A stretch of DNA of 64,000 bases, from positions 256,823 to 320,822 of the forward strand of contig JAFUOV010000009.1 in the NCBI GenBank assembly GCA_017481745.1, written 5' to 3'. This document shows positions 51,639-61,057 of this stretch, piece after piece (position 1 is the first letter of the stretch; each line of letters opens with the position of its first letter). The stretch is from Bacteroidaceae bacterium (lineage in GTDB: Bacteria > Bacteroidota > Bacteroidia > Bacteroidales > Barnesiellaceae_A). The position numbers were made by a program, and so were the translations under genes. The notes beneath the pieces were generated by a model. The model saw only the letters and a list, made by a program, of their open reading frames with translations, did no database searches and was not told the DNA's origin.

Positions 51639-53816
51639 TTATTTTAGTTTCTCTTTATAGAAGTTGCAAACCAATGTATAGATGTGATAACGAGAGTTAC
51701 AACCCTTGATACTATGATTTTGGTTGGGGTAAATCATCATATCGAATTGCTTGTCGGCTTGAATAAGTGCACCAGCCATTTCCATGGTATTGCTCATGTG
51801 CACATTGTCGTCGGCGCTACCCGAAACAATGAGCAAGTCGCCTTGTAATTTCTCGGCGTGAGTCAATGGCGCGCCATAGCGATAGCCATCGGGGTTCTCG
51901 TTGGGAGTGCGCATATAACGCTCGGCGTAAATAGTGTCGTAAAAACGCCAATCGGTTACGGGCGCAATTGAAACACCTGCTTTAAACACGCCACCACCGG
52001 TAGTCATTGCCATGAGCACTTCATAACCACCAAAGCTCCAACCCCATATACCGATGTTTTTGCCGTCGACATAGGGGAGTGATGCTGCATAACGTGCTGC
52101 TGCAACTTGGTCTTCTGTCTCATAACGACCAAGGTTTTGATATACTATGCTCTCAAATGCTTTACCACGACCGCCTGTACCGCGACCATCTACACAAATC
52201 ACTACAAAACCTTGATTGGCAAGATAGTGATACCAATCGACTTCCCAATTATTGAGAACTTCTTGCGAACTCGGACCGCTATATTGTACCAATACAGCAG
52301 GATATTGCGATTGAGCGTTGAAATTGTAGGGCTTTACCATAAAACCATTGAGGCTATAGCCTTTTCCGTTGTCCATGGTGAAGAATTCACGAGCGGGCAT
52401 GTTGGTGGCAGCAACAGCATCGACAACCGCTTTATTATCTTCTATTGTGCGAATAACCTTGCCCTCGGCCGTGCGCAATGTGTATACAGGAGGGGTAGTT
52501 GCTGAACTAAATCCATGAATGTAGTAGCTGCAAGAGGGGTTGAATGTAGCCGAGTGTGTTCCTACTTCGGGTGTAATATTAGTAATACCTTTCTTGCTGT
52601 CATAGCGGTAGATAGCGCGATTGATAGCACCTGCTGTTGCTTGGCAGTAGAAAGCGCCTTTTACTTTATCGTATCCGAGATAGGCTGTTACGTCTTGGTT
52701 CTCGGGCGATATAGCACGTTGCATGATACCGTTGTTGTTATATTTGTATAAGCGCAACCAACCATCGCGGTCGCTGGCAAATACAAAGAAATCGGGATAA
52801 AAGTGCATCATATCGAGCGACATGGGGTCTATCCATGCAGCATCTTCATCCTCAAGAAGCAGACGTTTTACACCTGAGCGTGCGTTGAGCTTATAGAGCG
52901 ACAAATGATTTTGGTGGCGATTGAGTGTAACAACAGCCAATTGGTCTGCTTCGGGCATGGCATAAATACGAGGAATGTAGCCGTCGGCATCCATAGGTAT
53001 TTCGTGTGTTTTCAGTGCGCGAGTTTCAACGGTGTATGTTACAACTTGCACACGTGAGTTTACCTCGCCGGCTACGGGGTATTTATAGCGCATCTCGCCG
53101 GGGTAGAGTGTGTAATCGGGGTAGTCGGGGCAGTATGAGCCAAAAAGTGTAAAGGCAAATTCTTTTACCGCTGCTTCGTTAAAGCGAATAAAAGAAAGCA
53201 ACTCGCTGTCGCTACTCCATTGCATTGCCGAAGAGAAGCCAAATTCCTCTTCATACACCCAATCGGGCACACCATTGATTATTTTGTTAAACTCGCCATC
53301 CTTGGTTACAGCCACCTCTGTGTCATAATCCAATTTCTTGATGTAGATATTGTTCTCGCGCACAAAAGCCACCATACGACCGTTGGGTGAATATACAGCC
53401 GCTTGTTGCTTGCCGTTGACCGAAAGAGGCTTGAGCAAGTTGCGCTTGATTTCAAATGTATAATAGTCGGCAACAAAAGAGCGACGATAGATAGGCTCGC
53501 TGTTGGTATATATGAGCAGACGTGTTTCGTCGTCGCTCAATGCGTAACCTTCAAAAGATTTAATGTTGCAGTTGCGGGCTGTAGCTACGTCAAATAGTGT
53601 AGCAACAACTTTGCCCGATTTGTACTCCCACTTTTCAATCTTTGTAAAATCGGCATTGGCAGCGTAGTAGTGTATGCCATCATTAGAAGGTGTAATCTCG
53701 TCGGTACCTTTACCGCGATATACATTGTTGGTGATATCGCGCAAGTCGAGCTCGGCAGCAACACCCATTGTTGTTGTCATAAGGGCTAATAAAATGCCCC
53801 AAAATATTTTCTTCAT
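51639..53816 (-). CDS. Dipeptidyl peptidase IV-type serine peptidase (S9B)
   Basis: The 725-residue protein has a signal peptide (about 1-20). An N-terminal beta-propeller (about 40-470) contains the DPP-IV acidic motif WVYEEEFGFSS, whose Glu pair binds the substrate amino terminus. The C-terminal alpha/beta hydrolase has Ser in GWSFGGYE, Asp in SGSADDNVH and His in NQNHSIKG. It releases X-Pro or X-Ala dipeptides from peptides in the periplasm, aiding amino-acid use. The propeller motif distinguishes S9B from other prolyl oligopeptidases. It is 39 bases after the CyuA-like gene. Confidence 0.95.
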   Translation of the reverse strand: MKKIFWGILLALMTTTMGVAAELDLRDITNNVYRGKGTDEITPSNDGIHYYAANADFTKIEKWEYKSGKVVATLFDVATARNCNIKSFEGYALSDDETRLLIYTNSEPIYRRSFVADYYTFEIKRNLLKPLSVNGKQQAAVYSPNGRMVAFVRENNIYIKKLDYDTEVAVTKDGEFNKIINGVPDWVYEEEFGFSSAMQWSSDSELLSFIRFNEAAVKEFAFTLFGSYCPDYPDYTLYPGEMRYKYPVAGEVNSRVQVVTYTVETRALKTHEIPMDADGYIPRIYAMPEADQLAVVTLNRHQNHLSLYKLNARSGVKRLLLEDEDAAWIDPMSLDMMHFYPDFFVFASDRDGWLRLYKYNNNGIMQRAISPENQDVTAYLGYDKVKGAFYCQATAGAINRAIYRYDSKKGITNITPEVGTHSATFNPSCSYYIHGFSSATTPPVYTLRTAEGKVIRTIEDNKAVVDAVAATNMPAREFFTMDNGKGYSLNGFMVKPYNFNAQSQYPAVLVQYSGPSSQEVLNNWEVDWYHYLANQGFVVICVDGRGTGGRGKAFESIVYQNLGRYETEDQVAAARYAASLPYVDGKNIGIWGWSFGGYEVLMAMTTGGGVFKAGVSIAPVTDWRFYDTIYAERYMRTPNENPDGYRYGAPLTHAEKLQGDLLIVSGSADDNVHMSNTMEMAGALIQADKQFDMMIYPNQNHSIKGCNSRYHIYTLVCNFYKEKLK

Positions 53817-53855
53817 AATAGTATGTTTATCGAATGAGGTTTTTCAGTGAGTTGT

Positions 53856-55142
53856 TTAACAACCTTTGTGAGTCATGATGTCAAGAACGAGGCGGTCTGT
53901 TTCGTTCATACCTTGCGCGCCGATGCGTGTAAGGTTGCGAATACAACGGTCTACATCCTCGTCAATAATACCTTCGAGAGCTGTAACATAGCGACCTTCC
54001 ATAGCAAGCATGGCTGCCATCATACAGTTGGCAACACTACCTGTTATCTTCAGTGCGCAACTTGGTTTTGCACCGTCGCATATCATACCGGTAAGGTTGG
54101 CAATCATGTTTTTAACGGCATAGGTTATGTTGTCGTAGTTACCATCCATGAGATAGGTTATGCCACAACTTGCACCGGTAGTGGCTACCACACAACCGCA
54201 CAAAGCCGATAGGCGACCCAATGTTTGTTTGATGTAAATGGTAGTGAGGTGGCTGAGCATGAGAGCACGAACAAGTTGCTCGTCGCTATTGCCATTGTCC
54301 TCTGCAAAAGTTACAACAGGCATAGTGGCAGCAATACCTTGGTTACCGCTACCCGAGTTGCTCATAACAGGTACCATAGCGCCAGCCATACGTGCATCGC
54401 ATGCAGCCGATGTGTATGACAATACGTGTGTAAAGGTGTTATTACCCATTATCGACTGTTTGAGCTCGCCTTGCATGGTTTTACCCAAACAGTGCCCGTA
54501 GTTACCTTTCAGAGAGAACTCGGCAGCTGCTTTATTTAAGCGGGCTGATTCGCGGATAAACTCAATCTCCTCAACAGGAGCAGTAGTGGCAAATTCCCAT
54601 ACACGTTGCATAGAGAGTTCTACACAATCGTCATCGGCAACTTGGCTGCTTGTTGTTGAGTTATTTATACGCACATCATTGTCGTAGGCAAGATATACCA
54701 CATTGGTATGCGTTCCTGCAATAATAGCAGTAGCTTTATGACCACCTGCTTGACAGGTTATTTCGATATATAATTTCTCGGTAATACCGTCTTTGAGTTT
54801 AATGTCGATACAGTTGGCATCAATCAACTCTTTGCCTCGTTCTACCTCTTGAGGGTTGCAATCTTTGAGCACCTCGAGTTGATACTCTGTTTTGCCTATA
54901 AGAGCACCCAAGGCAATGGCAATAGGCAATCCTATCATGCCTGTGCCGGGTATTCCCACACCCATGGCGTTTTTCAATACGTTGGCACTCAGATGTGCTT
55001 CTATCTTTTCGGGACGGCAACCCAAGGTTTCTGTTGCATAGGCAACACACAAGGCTACAGCTATAGGCTCGGTACAACCAATAGCGGGTACAACTTCGTG
55101 TTTAACGAGATTGATAATTTGGTTTCTCTCAGTGGTGTTCAT
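53856..55142 (-). CDS. L-cysteine desulfidase / serine dehydratase alpha family protein (CyuA/YhaM-like)
   Basis: The 428-residue cytoplasmic protein has the family signatures: EVVPAIGCTEPIAVALC near the N-terminus, a central AGGHKATAIIAGTHTNVV, SNSGSGNQGIAATMPV, LSALCGCVVATTGASCGITYLM and the C-terminal CDGAKPSCALKI. The cysteines at these four places fit ligands of a [4Fe-4S] cluster, as in the cysteine desulfidases. The reaction is probably cysteine to pyruvate, ammonia and sulfide. It heads the minus-strand operon that continues to DUF2490. Confidence 0.92.
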   Translation of the reverse strand: MNTTERNQIINLVKHEVVPAIGCTEPIAVALCVAYATETLGCRPEKIEAHLSANVLKNAMGVGIPGTGMIGLPIAIALGALIGKTEYQLEVLKDCNPQEVERGKELIDANCIDIKLKDGITEKLYIEITCQAGGHKATAIIAGTHTNVVYLAYDNDVRINNSTTSSQVADDDCVELSMQRVWEFATTAPVEEIEFIRESARLNKAAAEFSLKGNYGHCLGKTMQGELKQSIMGNNTFTHVLSYTSAACDARMAGAMVPVMSNSGSGNQGIAATMPVVTFAEDNGNSDEQLVRALMLSHLTTIYIKQTLGRLSALCGCVVATTGASCGITYLMDGNYDNITYAVKNMIANLTGMICDGAKPSCALKITGSVANCMMAAMLAMEGRYVTALEGIIDEDVDRCIRNLTRIGAQGMNETDRLVLDIMTHKGC

Positions 55143-55162
55143 AGTATAGTTTTTATCTGGTG

Positions 55163-55170
55163 CAAATTTA
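55163..55170 (-). promoter_or_regulatory. -7 promoter element of the CyuA-like operon
   Basis: Minus-strand TAAATTTG matches TAnnTTTG and ends 21 bases before the ATG at 55142. No -33 TTTG is at the usual distance. Confidence 0.5.
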
Positions 55171-55289
55171 CTACATTTATTATAATAAATGACGTTTGAG
55201 AAGGAATATTTAATAGATAAAATTGAGAGTTTTCAGGCAAGATTGGGAAGAGTAGGGCAGTGTGATAAAAGTAACGACCTCAAGCCTTG

Positions 55290-55329
55290 ATAAAAACAAA
55301 AATCCTCAAGAGGTTATCTTGAGGATTTT
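55290..55329 (-). terminator. Rho-independent terminator after tRNA-Asp
   Basis: A 13-base perfect stem (55299-55311 with 55317-55329) has a 5-base loop, followed on the minus strand by TTTGTTTTT. It starts at the tRNA 3' end. Confidence 0.88.
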
Positions 55330-55330
55330 G

Positions 55331-55404
55331 CGGTGCGTACGGGACTCGAACCCGTGACCCCATGCGTGACAGGCATGTATTCTAACCAACTGAACTAACG
55401 CACC
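55331..55404 (-). tRNA. tRNA-Asp (anticodon GTC)
   Basis: The 74-nt minus-strand cloverleaf has acceptor GGTGCGT pairing with ACGCACC, discriminator G, anticodon loop CTGTCAC reading GTC, and a T-arm GGGTTCGAGTCCC. CCA is not encoded. Confidence 0.96.
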
Positions 55405-55445
55405 ATTTCAACTATTTAAGCAAAGCTCTTTCGCTTTTGCGATTG

Positions 55446-55477
55446 CAAAGATAGATATTTTTGTCGAACCGCACAAA
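55446..55477 (-). promoter_or_regulatory. Promoter of tRNA-Asp
   Basis: Minus strand TTTG (55477-55474), 20 bases, TATCTTTG (55453-55446): a full consensus match, 42 bases before the tRNA 5' end. Confidence 0.8.
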
Positions 55478-55621
55478 ATTTTGAATGATTTTTTTGATAA
55501 ATATTTTTCGATTTTCCGCCGATTGACACTTATTATCTTCATTATGAGAAAGTTTACCACAAGTGAAAAAACATTGTTTTTCTTTTTATAACTACTAATA
55601 GGAAGTTTGCGCAATAATTAC

Positions 55622-55629
55622 TAATTTTG
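55622..55629 (+). promoter_or_regulatory. -7 promoter element of the M23 peptidase gene
   Basis: TAATTTTG is an exact match ending 9 bases before the ATG at 55639, so the mRNA leader would be only a few nucleotides. The rest of the gap between tRNA-Asp and this gene shows nothing else. Confidence 0.5.
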
Positions 55630-55638
55630 TAACCTATT

Positions 55639-57339
55639 ATGCCTACAATGAGAAGAGTTGTACCGACGATATGTTGCCTGTTGATAGCACTGTTCTCTCG
55701 TGCCCAACACGAGGCTGCAACCTTCGTATCGCCACTTGGCATACAACTATTGTTGAGTGCTAACTTTGGCGAGTTGCGAGCCAATCATTTTCACTCGGGG
55801 CTCGATTTCAAAACACAAGGTCGTACAGGATTGAATGTTTATGCTGCCGACGATGGTTATGTGTCGCGCATAGCGGTTTCGCCTTGGGGCTATGGAAAAG
55901 CTTTATACATAGACCATCCGTCGGGTTATACCACAGTGTATGCTCACCTCGATGATTTTGCCTCATTTATAGCTGATACGGTTCTTGCTATACAATATAG
56001 AAGAGAAAGTTTTGCTCTTGACACTACTTTTGCCCCGGGAGTTATGCCTGTAAAGCGAGGTATGAAAGTGGCAGTCAGTGGCAATAGTGGCTCGTCGGGC
56101 GGTCCGCACCTTCACTTTGAAATACGTCATACGTCGTCCGAGTCGCCCATCGACCCGCTGCCTTGGTACAAGTCGCAGATAAAAGATAATATTGCTCCCG
56201 AGCCACGTCTTGTTGCACTCTATCGTCATGATGCCGTACATAATGGAGTGCGAGTACCTAAGGCTACTCGCGAAGTGGTGAGCGTGGGCTCAAACAGCTA
56301 TAAATGCAAGACGAATTTTGAGGCATGGGGTAGGGTATCGTTGGGCATTAAGGCTTACGACCGCATGTCGGGCACAACCAATATCTATGGAGTGCGCAAT
56401 GTGCGCTGCTATGTCGATGATGTGATTGTATATCAATCGTGCTGCGATAGCATAACTTTTTCCGAGACTCGTTACATCAATGCCTTTATCGACTTTCATG
56501 AGTTGCGTAGCAACAAAGGTTCTGCCATTATGCGCACCTACATGCAACCAGGTAATGAAATGGGTATTGTTTATGACGATATGCCCGGTAATGGAACATT
56601 TATCATAGATGAGGAACGCGAGTATAAATGCCGGTATGAGTTGACCGATTTATATGGTAACAAGTCGGTTGTGCGATTTGCCATTACAGGCAAGAAATCG
56701 GCAGGAACACCCAAAGAGCCCGACGGAGTGCATTTTTCCTATGGTCATGATAACGAGTATGCCACCGACGAGATAAACATTCATATACCTGTTGGCGCTT
56801 TGTATGATGATGTGTACTTTGAGCACTCGGCAAAGCCATCCGATGCCTATTATTCGTCGGTTCACAATGTGCACTATCGCACAGTACCTCTGCACAAGCA
56901 TTGCGACTTGTCTATCAAACTGATGTGCGATACATTGCCCGACAATAAATACTATGGTGTAAATATCCACTCGGGCAAGAAGTCGACTATAATAGGGCAA
57001 TATGATGCCGGTTGGTACACTATGAAGGTACGCGACTTGGGTGTTTATGCCGTTACAGCCGATACCATTGCGCCCACCATAACACCACATAACAGCGAGA
57101 AGTGGGCAACATCGGGGGTAGTAAGGTTCAAGATAGCCGACAAAGAGAGTGGAATATCGACCTACCGAGGCGAGATAGATGGCAAATTCTGTCTGTTTGA
57201 GTACGATGCAAAACGTAATATGCTTTCGTGCAAACTTGCAACAGCACCTATATCTCGCAACAAAACTCACAAAATAACAATCAGTGTTGCCGACCATTGT
57301 GGCAACACTACTACAAAACAGCAAACAATAAAATGGTAA
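55639..57339 (+). CDS. Secreted M23 family metallopeptidase, active site intact
   Basis: The 566-residue protein has a signal peptide (about 1-23, SRAQ). The M23 domain comes first (about 35-175): zinc ligands in HSGLDF (His at about 55), an HPSGYTTVYAHL strand, and the HLHFEIR motif (about 157-163). All ligands are present, so it should cut peptidoglycan cross-links or stem peptides. A long C-terminal beta-rich part (about 180-560) contains Ig-like segments. The start could also be the Met at 55648. The C69 dipeptidase gene begins 28 bases on, suggesting joint peptide processing. Confidence 0.92.
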   Translation: MPTMRRVVPTICCLLIALFSRAQHEAATFVSPLGIQLLLSANFGELRANHFHSGLDFKTQGRTGLNVYAADDGYVSRIAVSPWGYGKALYIDHPSGYTTVYAHLDDFASFIADTVLAIQYRRESFALDTTFAPGVMPVKRGMKVAVSGNSGSSGGPHLHFEIRHTSSESPIDPLPWYKSQIKDNIAPEPRLVALYRHDAVHNGVRVPKATREVVSVGSNSYKCKTNFEAWGRVSLGIKAYDRMSGTTNIYGVRNVRCYVDDVIVYQSCCDSITFSETRYINAFIDFHELRSNKGSAIMRTYMQPGNEMGIVYDDMPGNGTFIIDEEREYKCRYELTDLYGNKSVVRFAITGKKSAGTPKEPDGVHFSYGHDNEYATDEINIHIPVGALYDDVYFEHSAKPSDAYYSSVHNVHYRTVPLHKHCDLSIKLMCDTLPDNKYYGVNIHSGKKSTIIGQYDAGWYTMKVRDLGVYAVTADTIAPTITPHNSEKWATSGVVRFKIADKESGISTYRGEIDGKFCLFEYDAKRNMLSCKLATAPISRNKTHKITISVADHCGNTTTKQQTIKW

Positions 57340-57367
57340 AATAACTAAAGAAAAACACAACATGATT

Positions 57368-59011
57368 ATGAAAAGATTTTCATCTATTCTTCTTGCCGCA
57401 TTGGCAGCTCCAATAGTGGCAATGGCATGTACCGGTCTGATAGCCGGACGAAATGCTACGGTTGATGGCAGTGTCATGATTACCTACTCTGCCGACTCAC
57501 ATTCATTGTATGGTTCTTTGACATCGACTCCTGCCGGCGATTGGCAGCCCGGCGATGTGCGCCAAATTGTCGATTGGGACTCGGGCAAGCCTCTTGGTGC
57601 AATACCTCAAATCCCTCACACTTATGCCGTAATAGGCAACATGAACGAGTGTGCATTGGCAATAACCGAATCGACATGGGGCGGTCGTCCCGAGTTGGAA
57701 GACTCGACCGGTATTATCGACTATGGTACATTGATACAACTTGGTCTTGAACGTGCCAGCACAGCCCGCGAAGCCCTGAAAGTAATGACCGACCTCGTTG
57801 CCGAATACGGCTATTATAGCAGTGGCGAGTCATTCTCTATCGCCGATAAAGAAGAGGCATGGGTGCTCGAAATGATAGGTAAAGGTCCCGGTCGTAAAGG
57901 TGCAGTGTGGGTAGCAGTGCGTATTCCCGACGATTGCATCTCGGGTCATGCCAACCAAGCTCGTATTCACCAATTCCCGCTTGACGACCCCGAGAACTGT
58001 ATATACTCGTCGGATGTTATATCATTTGCACGTGAGATGGGTTATTACAAAGGCGAGGATAAAAACTTCAGTTTCTCATCGGCATACGCACCCCTCGACT
58101 ATGGTGCATTGCGCGGATGCGATGCTCGTGTGTGGAGTTTCTTCAACCGATTTGCAAGTGGCATGGACAAATATCTCTCATATCTCGAAAATAAAGGTGG
58201 CGAAGTGATGCCTCTCTATGTACGTCCCGATCGCAAACTTTCGTTGCGCGATATGAAAGATGCAATGCGAGACCACTTTGACGGTACTCCTTACGACATG
58301 CACAATGATGTAGGTGGCGGTCCGTTTGGTTCACCCTATCGCTATCGTCCTATGTACTTTACTGTCAATGGCAAGGAGTATCTCAACGAGCGCGCCATTG
58401 CTACGCAACAAACAGCCTTTACACTTGTTGCACAAATGCGCCCCAACTTGCCCGCCGCTATCAGTGGTATTCTGTGGTTTGGTGTAGATGATGCCAATAC
58501 AGCTGTATATGTACCCATGTACTGCAGCTCAAACGAAGTTCCCGAATGTTTCAGCCCCGAAAATGGCGATTTGTATAATTTTAGCTGGACATCGGCTTTC
58601 TGGGTACACAACTGGGTAGCCAATATGGCATACAATCGCTACAACCCCATGATAGGTGATATACGCAATGTGCAGAAGAACTTGGAAGATCAATTTGAAG
58701 AGGAGGTTTTGACTATTGACGAGTTGGCAGAAGCTCTCTACACTGTTAGCGAAGATGCTGCTCGTGAATTGCTTACCACTTATAGCTGCCAATCGGCAGA
58801 GTTTAGCACTGCAACATGGAAAGAATTGGGCGAATTTTTGATGGTAAAATTCCTTGACGGTAACGTTAAGAGCCAAAATCCCGACGGCTCGTTTGTAAGA
58901 AACGAGTATGGATTGCCCACAAAAGTACAATTCCCCGGTTACTCAAAAGAGTACTACGAAGAGATTGTAAGCACTACAGGCAAGCATCTGTTGGTGAAAA
59001 AAATTAAATAA
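57368..59011 (+). CDS. C69 family dipeptidase (PepD-like), secreted
   Basis: Start chosen at 57368 (MKRFSSILLAALAAPIVAMA, 547 residues); an ATG two codons earlier is possible. Signal peptide cleavage after AMA exposes Cys at about residue 21 in CTGLIAGRNATVDGS, the N-terminal nucleophile of the C69 Ntn-hydrolase family. Further signatures are NMNECALAITESTWGGRPEL, SIADKEEAWVLEMIGKGPGRKGAVWVA and ARVWSFFNRF. It splits dipeptides. Placing the catalytic Cys at the signal cleavage site means export itself would activate the enzyme. It is 28 bases after the M23 gene. Confidence 0.93.
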   Translation: MKRFSSILLAALAAPIVAMACTGLIAGRNATVDGSVMITYSADSHSLYGSLTSTPAGDWQPGDVRQIVDWDSGKPLGAIPQIPHTYAVIGNMNECALAITESTWGGRPELEDSTGIIDYGTLIQLGLERASTAREALKVMTDLVAEYGYYSSGESFSIADKEEAWVLEMIGKGPGRKGAVWVAVRIPDDCISGHANQARIHQFPLDDPENCIYSSDVISFAREMGYYKGEDKNFSFSSAYAPLDYGALRGCDARVWSFFNRFASGMDKYLSYLENKGGEVMPLYVRPDRKLSLRDMKDAMRDHFDGTPYDMHNDVGGGPFGSPYRYRPMYFTVNGKEYLNERAIATQQTAFTLVAQMRPNLPAAISGILWFGVDDANTAVYVPMYCSSNEVPECFSPENGDLYNFSWTSAFWVHNWVANMAYNRYNPMIGDIRNVQKNLEDQFEEEVLTIDELAEALYTVSEDAARELLTTYSCQSAEFSTATWKELGEFLMVKFLDGNVKSQNPDGSFVRNEYGLPTKVQFPGYSKEYYEEIVSTTGKHLLVKKIK

Positions 59012-59057
59012 TGCAATTTAAAAAGCGAGATTGTTTTAATTAAATTTATAAATATTC

Positions 59058-59065
59058 TATCTTTG
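59058..59065 (+). promoter_or_regulatory. -7 promoter element of the phosphohexomutase gene
   Basis: TATCTTTG matches TAnnTTTG, 34 bases before the ATG at 59099. The nearest TTG (59031-59033) is 24 bases upstream, slightly beyond the usual spacing. Confidence 0.5.
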
Positions 59066-59098
59066 CACACATAGAACGAAAACTTAAAAGTAAAAGAT

Positions 59099-60847
59099 AT
59101 GCAAAACGAAGAATTGTTGAAAGAAGTAACCGCACGTGCCCAAGTATGGCTCGGTGCAGGATACGATGAAGAGACTCGTGCTGCTGTGCAAGCTATGCTC
59201 GACAACCCCGACAAAACCGAGTTGATAGAGAGCTTCTATCGCGACCTCGAGTTTGGTACAGGAGGATTGCGTGGCATTATGGGCGCAGGTACCAACCGTA
59301 TGAATATCTATACCGTTGGTTCGGCTACACAAGGTCTTGCCAACTATTTGAAGAAAAACTTTGCCAACTTGCCCCTTATCTCGGTAGCTATCGGTCACGA
59401 CTGCCGTAACAACAGCCGCAAGTTTGCCGAGATTTCAGCCGATATATTCTCTGCCAACGGTATCAAAGTATATCTCTTTGAGTCGTTGCGTCCTACTCCC
59501 GAGGTATCATTTGCCATCCGCGAGTTGGGTTGCCAAGCCGGTATCAACCTCACCGCTTCGCACAACCCCAAAGAGTACAACGGCTATAAAGCATACTGGA
59601 GCGACGGTGCACAAGTTATTGCTCCGCACGACACCGGTATTATCGACGAGGTGAACAAGATTGCCGCTGTTACCGATATCAAGTTTGAGCGCAACCCCGA
59701 GTTGGTAGAGATAATAGGAGAGGAGATTGACAAAATCTATCTCGATCGCATCAAAACATTATCACTCTGCCCCGATATCATTGCCAAACACCACGATATA
59801 CCTATCGTATATACACCTATCCATGGTACAGGTGTGAAGATGATACCTGCATCGTTGGCAAACTTTGGTTTCACCAATATTATTCACGTGCCCGAGCAAG
59901 ACGTTGTAAGTGGCGATTTCCCCACCGTAGTTTCACCCAACCCCGAGGAGCCTGCTGCCCTCGATATGGCTGTTAAACGCGCTATCGAAACCAACGCCGA
60001 ACTTGTAATGGCAAGCGACCCCGATGCCGACCGCATTGGTATCGCTGTTAAGAATGACAAAGGCGAGTGGATACTCGTAAACGGTAACCAAATCGTTATG
60101 CTCATGCTCAACTACATCATGACAGCTTACCAAGAGCGTGGCTTGCTTAAGGGCAATGAGTTTATTGTGAAGACTATTGTAACTACTGAAACAATCAAGA
60201 CTATAGCCGAGCGTAACAATATTAAGATGTATGACTGCTATACCGGTTTCAAATGGATTGCATCGGTTATACGCGACCTCGAAGGCAAAGAACGCTACAT
60301 AGGTGGTGGTGAAGAGAGCTACGGATTCTTGGCACAAGATTTCGTGCGCGATAAAGATGCTGTATCGGCAATGTCGCTCATGGCAGAGATTGCAGCTTGG
60401 GCTAAAGATCGCGGCATGACAATGTATCAAATGATACAAGACATCTACCTCAAATATGGTTTCTCAAAAGAGAAAGGTATCTCGGTAGTACGTAAAGGCA
60501 AACAAGGTGCCGAGGAGATACAAGCCATGATGAAAACATTCCGCGAAAATCCTGTCAAGACTCTCGCCGGCTCGCCCGTTGTGCTCATCAAAGACTATCA
60601 AAATCTCACAGCAACCGATGCCGAGGGTAATGTAACCAAACTCGATATGCCTTGCTCGTCGAATGTATTGCAATACTTCACAGCTGCCGGCGACAAGATT
60701 TCGGTACGTCCCTCAGGTACTGAGCCCAAAATTAAATTCTACATCGAAGTACGCGGTATCGCAATGAATAGCTATGCCGACTATGACGAGGCAAATCGCC
60801 TTGCCGATGAGAAGATTGAGGCTTTCAAGAAAGATTTAGGTATATAA
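59099..60847 (+). CDS. Phosphohexomutase (phosphoglucomutase/phosphomannomutase family)
   Basis: The 582-residue cytoplasmic protein has all family loops: FGTGGLRGIMGAGTNRMN (substrate and phosphate), the phosphoserine loop LTASHNPKEYNGYK (about 155-168), the Mg loop SDPDADRIG, the sugar loop GGGEESYG, and the phosphate-binding loop RPSGTEPKIKFY. The length matches the longer PGM2/PgcA type. It interconverts glucose-1-P and glucose-6-P (or the mannose pair). It is monocistronic. Confidence 0.95.
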   Translation: MQNEELLKEVTARAQVWLGAGYDEETRAAVQAMLDNPDKTELIESFYRDLEFGTGGLRGIMGAGTNRMNIYTVGSATQGLANYLKKNFANLPLISVAIGHDCRNNSRKFAEISADIFSANGIKVYLFESLRPTPEVSFAIRELGCQAGINLTASHNPKEYNGYKAYWSDGAQVIAPHDTGIIDEVNKIAAVTDIKFERNPELVEIIGEEIDKIYLDRIKTLSLCPDIIAKHHDIPIVYTPIHGTGVKMIPASLANFGFTNIIHVPEQDVVSGDFPTVVSPNPEEPAALDMAVKRAIETNAELVMASDPDADRIGIAVKNDKGEWILVNGNQIVMLMLNYIMTAYQERGLLKGNEFIVKTIVTTETIKTIAERNNIKMYDCYTGFKWIASVIRDLEGKERYIGGGEESYGFLAQDFVRDKDAVSAMSLMAEIAAWAKDRGMTMYQMIQDIYLKYGFSKEKGISVVRKGKQGAEEIQAMMKTFRENPVKTLAGSPVVLIKDYQNLTATDAEGNVTKLDMPCSSNVLQYFTAAGDKISVRPSGTEPKIKFYIEVRGIAMNSYADYDEANRLADEKIEAFKKDLGI

Positions 60848-60872
60848 TATCTGAATAGTTTTTATGTGTTAT

Positions 60873-60905
60873 GGTGTGTCGATTGTCATCGGCACACCTT
60901 TTTTG
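60873..60905 (+). terminator. Rho-independent terminator after the phosphohexomutase gene
   Basis: An 11-base stem (60873-60883 with 60888-60898, one G-T pair) has a 4-base loop and is followed by TTTTTTG. Confidence 0.92.
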
Positions 60906-60980
60906 TTGAAAAAGAAATAGTTGTAGCGAGTCGTTATAAATTATTAACATTTCACACAGATATATTGTAGTGTGTTTATA

Positions 60981-60988
60981 TATATTTG
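60981..60988 (+). promoter_or_regulatory. -7 promoter element of the LRR protein gene
   Basis: TATATTTG matches TAnnTTTG and would give a leader of about 65 nt. No -33 TTTG is at the usual distance. Confidence 0.45.
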
Positions 60989-61057
60989 CAAAAGAGATGA
61001 TTTGTTAGAAAATATTGTAACTTTCTATTGATTTATTAACTCATTAATTACATAACC

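Noticed and set aside
56650..57477. 275-codon minus-strand frame over the M23 and C69 genes
   Set aside because: Shadow frame; both sense genes are well supported.
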